From the NCBI GenBank assembly GCA_009930125.1, contig RZYZ01000090.1, positions 1-8,199 of the forward strand: a stretch of 8,199 bases of DNA, in the 5' to 3' direction. Under the pieces are notes generated by a model, which ran no database searches, had not been told where the DNA came from, and worked only from the letters and a program-made list of their open reading frames with translations. The position numbers and the translations under genes are program-made. Shown in pieces: positions 4,499 through 8,199 of this stretch. Positions within the stretch are counted from its first letter, which is position 1, and every line of letters starts with the position of its first letter. This DNA is from Clostridia bacterium (GTDB taxonomy: Bacteria > Bacillota > Clostridia > Clostridiales > Clostridiaceae).

Positions 4499-6148
4499 TT
4501 ACTTAATCTCCTCTTTCTTTACTATACTATAGATATTGAATGCGCCATCTAGGTTCACTGCCTGGAAGCCTTTCTGCTTCAGCATTCTTTCCGCCATGTA
4601 GCTTCTCTGTCCGCTTGCGCAGCTCACTACAACAGGCTTGTCCTTTGGCAGCTCATGGATTCTGCCTCTTAAATCATTAATGGGAATATTCACGAATCCT
4701 TCAATGGACCCGTCTCTCTCCACTTCTCTCACGTCTCTGACATCCAGAAGAGTTGCCCCTTCCTTTCTCATCTCTTCCAGCTCATACCACTGAATGCTCT
4801 CTGAGAATCCTTCCATGATATTGGTTGCCGCATAGCCCAGCATATTCACCGGATCCTTGGCTGAACCGAAAGGTGGTGCATAGGTGAATTCCAGCTCCAT
4901 CAGGTCCTCCACTTTCAGATTTCCCTTGATGGCTGTAGCCAGAATATCGATTCTCTTGTCGACACCCTTCTGTCCCACACCCTGGGCTCCGTAGATGGTT
5001 CCATCTTCCGGATTGAACAGCATCTTCATATAGACGGAGGATGCCCCTGGGAAGTATCCCGCATGGTCGTTGGCTGTGACGTGCACGGCCTTGTACTTCA
5101 TATCTGCAGCCTGAAGCTGTCTTTCATTGAGTCCCACAGATGCCGCTGACAGGTCGAACACTCTGACGATGGCTGTTCCGATGGCACCTTTGTTCTTTCT
5201 TCTGTATCCGCTGATGACATCCGCCACCTGTCTACCCTGTCTGTTGGCAGGATTGGCCAGTGGGATCATGCTGTCGGCTTTCAGAATCTGGTTCTTCACG
5301 ATGATGGCATCGCCTACCGCGTAGACATCCTTCGCGCTGGTTTCATAGTTCTCATCCACAAGGATTCCACCACGCATACCAAGCTCAACTCCGGCTGTCT
5401 TGGCCAGTGTGTTTTCAGGCAGAACGCCTACAGACATGACGGTGAGATCGCTTGCAAGTCTCACGCCGTTCTGAAGCTCCACGATTTTTCCTTCCTCATG
5501 GAAAGCGCTGGCTGCAACGCCTGTGTAGACCTTGATTCCGTTCTTTTCCAGCTCGTCCTTCACGAAGGCGGACATTTCAAAATCAAATGGTGGGAGCACC
5601 TGGGGTGCCATTTCCACAACACTCACATCAAGACCTCTGTTGTGGAGGGCTTCGGCCATTTCAAGTCCGATGAATCCGGCACCGATGACCACTGCCTTCT
5701 TGGGATCCATATCCTTCATGAATCCTGTCACGGCATCCACATCCGGTACATTTCTCATGGTGAACACATTCTTCGCTTCAGCAAGCCCTGGTGTGTTCGG
5801 TACAAAGGGTCTTGCTCCAGGGGATAGGATCAGCTTGTCATAGTCGATGGCATATTCTCCCTCTTCGCCCTTCACAAGAATCTCCTTCTTTTCAGGATCG
5901 ATGGAAAGTGCTTCTGTGTTGACTCTTACATCCAGTTCGAATCTTCCTCTCAGGCTTTCTGGGGTCTGAACCAGAAGCTTCGATCTCTTGGTGATCTCAC
6001 CGGATACGAAATAAGGAAGTCCACAGTTGGCAAAGGACACATAAGGTCCCTTTTCCAGAATGATGATCTCCGCATCTTCATTCAGTCTTCTCAGTCTGGT
6101 CGCTGCAGACATTCCACCTGCTACGCCGCCTACAATTACAATCTTCAT
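4499..6148 (-). CDS. cdr: CoA-disulfide/persulfide reductase with C-terminal rhodanese domain (CoADR-Rhd)
   Basis: This 549-aa flavoprotein is predicted to reduce CoA disulfide, CoA persulfide or related persulfides with NAD(P)H, releasing sulfide. The N-terminal FAD site is KIVIVGGVAGGMSAATRLRR (2-21), then SFANCGLPYF with the single-cysteine active site Cys42 typical of this class. The NAD(P)H-binding motif is VVIGAGFIGLEMAEAL (153-168). A second FAD motif is DVYAVGDAI (274-282), and the dimer-domain signature YAPPFGSAKDPVN is at about 423-435. Residues 460-549 are a rhodanese domain with active loop CASGQRS (Cys510). These two cysteines are the only ones. Bacterial CoADR-Rhd/Npsr enzymes have this architecture and length. 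The frame extends upstream to GTG 6169, but ATG 6148 starts the FAD motif, has AAAGGAG 10 nt upstream and overlaps the previous stop as TAATG. Confidence 0.95.
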   Translation of the reverse strand: MKIVIVGGVAGGMSAATRLRRLNEDAEIIILEKGPYVSFANCGLPYFVSGEITKRSKLLVQTPESLRGRFELDVRVNTEALSIDPEKKEILVKGEEGEYAIDYDKLILSPGARPFVPNTPGLAEAKNVFTMRNVPDVDAVTGFMKDMDPKKAVVIGAGFIGLEMAEALHNRGLDVSVVEMAPQVLPPFDFEMSAFVKDELEKNGIKVYTGVAASAFHEEGKIVELQNGVRLASDLTVMSVGVLPENTLAKTAGVELGMRGGILVDENYETSAKDVYAVGDAIIVKNQILKADSMIPLANPANRQGRQVADVISGYRRKNKGAIGTAIVRVFDLSAASVGLNERQLQAADMKYKAVHVTANDHAGYFPGASSVYMKMLFNPEDGTIYGAQGVGQKGVDKRIDILATAIKGNLKVEDLMELEFTYAPPFGSAKDPVNMLGYAATNIMEGFSESIQWYELEEMRKEGATLLDVRDVREVERDGSIEGFVNIPINDLRGRIHELPKDKPVVVSCASGQRSYMAERMLKQKGFQAVNLDGAFNIYSIVKKEEIK

Positions 6149-6441
6149 TACTTTCTTGCTCCTTTCCACATGTTCATGCCGCCTTTGACATTGATGGCAT
6201 CTACGCCCATTTTGGTCAGTCTTTTTGTTGCACTGGAACTTCTGGCTCCAGACTGGCAGATCACATAGACCGGGCCTTTTCCTGTATAGGTGTCCACCTT
6301 CGCCAGTGGAAGATTCTTCGCACCGGGAATGTGTCCATTCTTGAATTCATAGGCTTCTCTCACATCCAGGATGGCTGGTCTTTCTTTCAGCATGGCCTGC
6401 AGCTCATCGGTTGTTACGGATTTTGTCTTATTCCAAAACAT
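6148..6441 (-). CDS. Single-domain rhodanese, first gene of operon
   Basis: This 97-aa rhodanese domain protein contains AILDVREAYEFKNGHIPGAKN, the active-site loop CQSGARS with Cys62, and GVDAINVKGGMNMWKG. It should hold sulfur as a cysteine persulfide and pass it on; placement directly before the reductase suggests it feeds that enzyme. There is no signal peptide (unlike periplasmic PspE), so it is cytosolic. It has one cysteine only. ATG 6441 is preceded by AGAGGGG at 8-9 nt spacing. Its stop overlaps the reductase ATG by one base. The leader of about 80 nt begins at an operator-controlled promoter. It is clearly different in sequence from the second small rhodanese, so the two are not a recent duplication. 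Confidence 0.9.
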   Translation of the reverse strand: MFWNKTKSVTTDELQAMLKERPAILDVREAYEFKNGHIPGAKNLPLAKVDTYTGKGPVYVICQSGARSSSATKRLTKMGVDAINVKGGMNMWKGARK

Positions 6442-6505
6442 CTTATTACCCCTCTTTTTTTCATCTATCGGTTGCTCTTACGCTTAAAAAACAGGAGGAA
6501 GTTTT

Positions 6506-6522
6506 ATACCCCCTCCAGGTAT
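6506..6522 (-). promoter_or_regulatory. Candidate CstR operator 2, at the transcript start
   Basis: The minus strand reads ATACCTGGAGGGGGTAT, a 17-bp ATACC...GGTAT pseudo-palindrome with an internal G-run. It matches operator 1 at 13 of 17 positions and lies on the predicted +1, downstream of the -10 box. G-tract palindromes of this kind are typical CsoR/CstR-family targets. Confidence 0.65.
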
Positions 6523-6528
6523 GTTTAG

Positions 6529-6557
6529 ATAATACCATAGGGGGGTATGCTTGTAAA
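6529..6557 (-). promoter_or_regulatory. Predicted promoter of the sulfur operon
   Basis: The minus strand has TTTACA (6557-6552), a 17-nt spacer and TATTAT (6534-6529) preceded by TGG (extended -10). The predicted start is near 6522. Operator 1 fills most of the spacer and touches the -10 box, so repressor binding would exclude polymerase. Confidence 0.7.
6532..6548 (+). promoter_or_regulatory. Candidate CstR operator 1, inside the promoter spacer
   Basis: The plus strand reads ATACCATAGGGGGGTAT, the same motif as operator 2 but in opposite orientation. Centre-to-centre distance is 26 bp (positions 6540 and 6514). It overlaps the spacer and the first bases of the -10 box. Confidence 0.65.
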
Positions 6558-6597
6558 GGGGTTTTTGATAATTTTTTTTAACAATCTTTTTCTCAAT

Positions 6598-6625
6598 AAA
6601 AAGAGAGCATACTTTCGCATACTCT
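6598..6625 (-). terminator. Intrinsic terminator after the GNAT gene
   Basis: On the minus strand AGAGTATGC pairs with GTATGCTCT (6625-6617 with 6612-6604; two G-U pairs) around a GAAA tetraloop, followed by CTTTTT (6603-6598). The G-U pairs would be mismatches on the plus strand. It separates the aminotransferase/GNAT unit from the sulfur operon. Confidence 0.85.
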
Positions 6626-6655
6626 TCCTTTTCTGGTTTCTGTTTTCTCAGACTG

Positions 6656-7081
6656 TCAGATCTCCTTCTTCATATAGTATCTGGCATGACCTGGCGGACA
6701 ATTCTCCAAGGTTCCGAAAACCTCAAAACCGTTCTTTTCGTAGAATCCCTTCGCCTGAAAATCGAAGGTATCCAGATGGATCATACTGCACTTCTCCTCT
6801 TTCGCCACCTTTTCCAGCTCCTGTAGAAGCCGAGCTCCATATCCCATCTTTCGATACGCTTCTTTCACCCAGAGCACATCGATGGCCAGAATTCTCCAGC
6901 AGTAGATCATGCTGTTTACTCCTGCAAGGATCTCTCCTTCCTCATTCCGGATGACACGATTCACATGGATGAAGGGAGGCTCCTGCGTGAATGGAACCTT
7001 TCCCTGATTGTATGCCATAATCCCCTTATCAACGAACATCATGTCTTCTCTGGTGCTACGCTCCATTACTCCTTCCATCAT
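6656..7081 (-). CDS. GNAT-family N-acetyltransferase
   Basis: This 141-aa single-domain GNAT protein is predicted to transfer acetyl from acetyl-CoA to an unknown amine. Acetyl-CoA-binding motif A is visible: IDVLWVKEAYRKMGYGARLL (about 67-86), with the R-x-x-G-x-G/A pyrophosphate loop as RKMGYGA. It is followed by a helix (LLQELEKVAKEE), the strand MIHLDTF, and the C-terminal FYEKNGFEVFGTL typical of the family. The substrate cannot be inferred. The first ATG (7081) overlaps the aminotransferase stop as ATGA, pointing to translational coupling. A second ATG follows directly and another at codon 6 has AAGGAG only 2 nt away. A terminator follows at 6598-6625, so this is the last gene of its transcript. 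Confidence 0.88.
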   Translation of the reverse strand: MMEGVMERSTREDMMFVDKGIMAYNQGKVPFTQEPPFIHVNRVIRNEEGEILAGVNSMIYCWRILAIDVLWVKEAYRKMGYGARLLQELEKVAKEEKCSMIHLDTFDFQAKGFYEKNGFEVFGTLENCPPGHARYYMKKEI

Positions 7082-8199
7082 ATGATGTCTTCCCCCATCT
7101 CTTTCACGAAGCGTTCATGCATGGGGCTTTCCAGCTTCACGCCCAGAGCAGTGAAGGAGTGGTGAAGGGCTTTGAGCGTTCTATAGAGCTTCTCTTCTCT
7201 GGCGTTTTCTCCCATGTGCCCGATGCGGAAAACCTGATTGCCCAGATAGTCGAAGGCGCCGCCAATGAGGATATTGTGCCTTTTCAGCATCTCTTCCTTT
7301 AGCGTATGGAAAGAGATGCCCTCAGGCAGCAGAATGGTGCTTACGGTGCTTGCATGCCCGCTTTTGGCATAAAGGGAAAGACCTGCTCCCGTCACCGCTT
7401 TTCTTGTGGCTTCGGCCAGAACGCTGTGACGCCTCTCTATGTCCTCCTCTTCCAGAATCACCTTCAGTGCTTCTTCCAGGGCAAAGATGTCACTGACGGG
7501 CTGAGAGTAGGGAAACCATTTCTTCTCATACCATCCGTCAAAGATCATGAGATTCAGGTAGAATCCCGCAACAGGGATCTTTCTCGCCTCCATGGCTTTT
7601 CTCGCATCGGCGCTGATGCCCACAAGGGTCAGTCCCGGAGGGGCTGAGATGCATTTCTGGGAGGCGCCTAAAACCACATCCATTTTCCATGCATCCATCT
7701 CCATGGGTTCTCCCACCATGGCAGAGACACTGTCCACAATGGAGAGAATGCCATAGGAGTGAAGCAGTGGGCAGATTTCATCCACCGGATTCGTGATGCC
7801 TGCCGGGGTTTCGCAGTGCACCAGGGTGGCAAGCTTGAAGTCATGATTCTCCTTCAGAAACTCCCGAAGCCTCTCCACATTCACCGCTTCATCATAAGGG
7901 CTTTCAAAGACCGTGACTTCTCCGCCATAAAGCTTCACGAAATCCATGAACCCGTGACCGAATATCCCGTTATCGATACAGAGCACCTTGTCCCCGGGTT
8001 CTATCAGCGAAGCACAGGCAGCTTCCAGTCCCAGGATGCCTTCTCCGTTTAGAATGAGCACCTCCTCTTCTGTCTTGTAGATCCTCTTCAGCAGCCTCTG
8101 GGTATCTTTGTATTTTTCAAAGAACGCTTCTTCCATATCCGGATTCAGAATGGGCATGGCCATGGCTTTTCTGACTCTTTCTGTAACATAGGTAGGTCC
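7078..8199 (-). CDS. Class V PLP-dependent aminotransferase, 5' end beyond window
   Basis: This member of the alanine-glyoxylate/serine-pyruvate aminotransferase group (fold type I, PLP enzyme) has 373 residues visible. The apparent ATG at 8163 is internal: the frame stays open to the window edge and encodes GPTYVTERVRKA just before it, the conserved N-terminal substrate-binding segment (PGPT..V...V). The true start is therefore outside, probably only a few codons away. Visible motifs, counted in the visible fragment, are NGEGILGLEAACASL, the PLP-contacting Asp in SIVDSVSAMVG (about 156), and the Schiff-base Lys in GASQKCISAPPGL (about 182). The substrate (glyoxylate, pyruvate, serine or another) cannot be fixed from sequence. 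Its stop overlaps the GNAT start by 4 nt. Confidence 0.92.
   Translation of the reverse strand, partial: GPTYVTERVRKAMAMPILNPDMEEAFFEKYKDTQRLLKRIYKTEEEVLILNGEGILGLEAACASLIEPGDKVLCIDNGIFGHGFMDFVKLYGGEVTVFESPYDEAVNVERLREFLKENHDFKLATLVHCETPAGITNPVDEICPLLHSYGILSIVDSVSAMVGEPMEMDAWKMDVVLGASQKCISAPPGLTLVGISADARKAMEARKIPVAGFYLNLMIFDGWYEKKWFPYSQPVSDIFALEEALKVILEEEDIERRHSVLAEATRKAVTGAGLSLYAKSGHASTVSTILLPEGISFHTLKEEMLKRHNILIGGAFDYLGNQVFRIGHMGENAREEKLYRTLKALHHSFTALGVKLESPMHERFVKEMGEDII

Noticed and set aside
1..8199. CRISPR array, tRNA, rRNA, prophage or toxin-antitoxin system
   Set aside because: No regularly spaced direct repeats, no tRNA-like cloverleaf or rRNA segments, and no phage or toxin-antitoxin proteins were seen on either strand.

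Overview
The window looks like chromosomal DNA of a low-to-mid GC Bacillota, probably an anaerobic Clostridia-type bacterium. The reasons are the Firmicutes-type Pgi, strong AGGAG ribosome binding sites, several promoters with TGn-extended -10 boxes (TGGTATAAT and similar), U-tailed terminators, and CstR regulators with a pyridine-nucleotide persulfide reductase. No genus can be named from sequence alone. Every gene I can support is on the minus strand, so transcription runs from high to low coordinates.

In transcription order: (1) 8199-6656 carries a class V PLP aminotransferase (5' end outside the window) overlapping a GNAT acetyltransferase by ATGA, closed by a U-tailed terminator at 6598-6625. 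(2) 6557-3897 is a sulfane-sulfur operon: a promoter with two facing 17-bp operators, a single-domain rhodanese, a coenzyme A-disulfide/persulfide reductase with a C-terminal rhodanese domain, a second single-domain rhodanese, and a CstR-type persulfide-sensing repressor, then a strong terminator. The four proteins contain only six cysteines, and all six sit at catalytic or sensor positions. No persulfide dioxygenase or sulfide:quinone reductase is present, so the set looks like a reductive, oxygen-independent route for persulfide. (3) 3896-3025 is a second transcription unit with a second CstR paralog (about 61% identical by eye, no gaps) followed by a SprT-like zinc metalloprotease-family protein. 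(4) 2989-783 has pgi from its own promoter, then rsuA, with a 21-bp intercistronic stem-loop lacking a U-tract between them.

(5) 712-520 contains no long ORF but has the layout of an independent minus-strand small RNA of about 155 nt: a TTGAAA-N18-TATAAT promoter, three consecutive hairpins with 11-12 nt loops carrying C-runs (CCC, C7, C6), and an intrinsic terminator with seven U. I regard this as the most likely undescribed element. (6) 460-1 holds a possible short-ORF leader region and the first 61 codons of an IS605-family tnpB (RNA-guided nuclease, transposon-associated), cut by the window edge and with its own promoter.

The sulfur operon, its paired operators and the two CstR paralogs form a coherent persulfide-sensing and clearance module. 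The pgi/rsuA genes and the aminotransferase/GNAT pair are ordinary flanking genes with no visible link to it.
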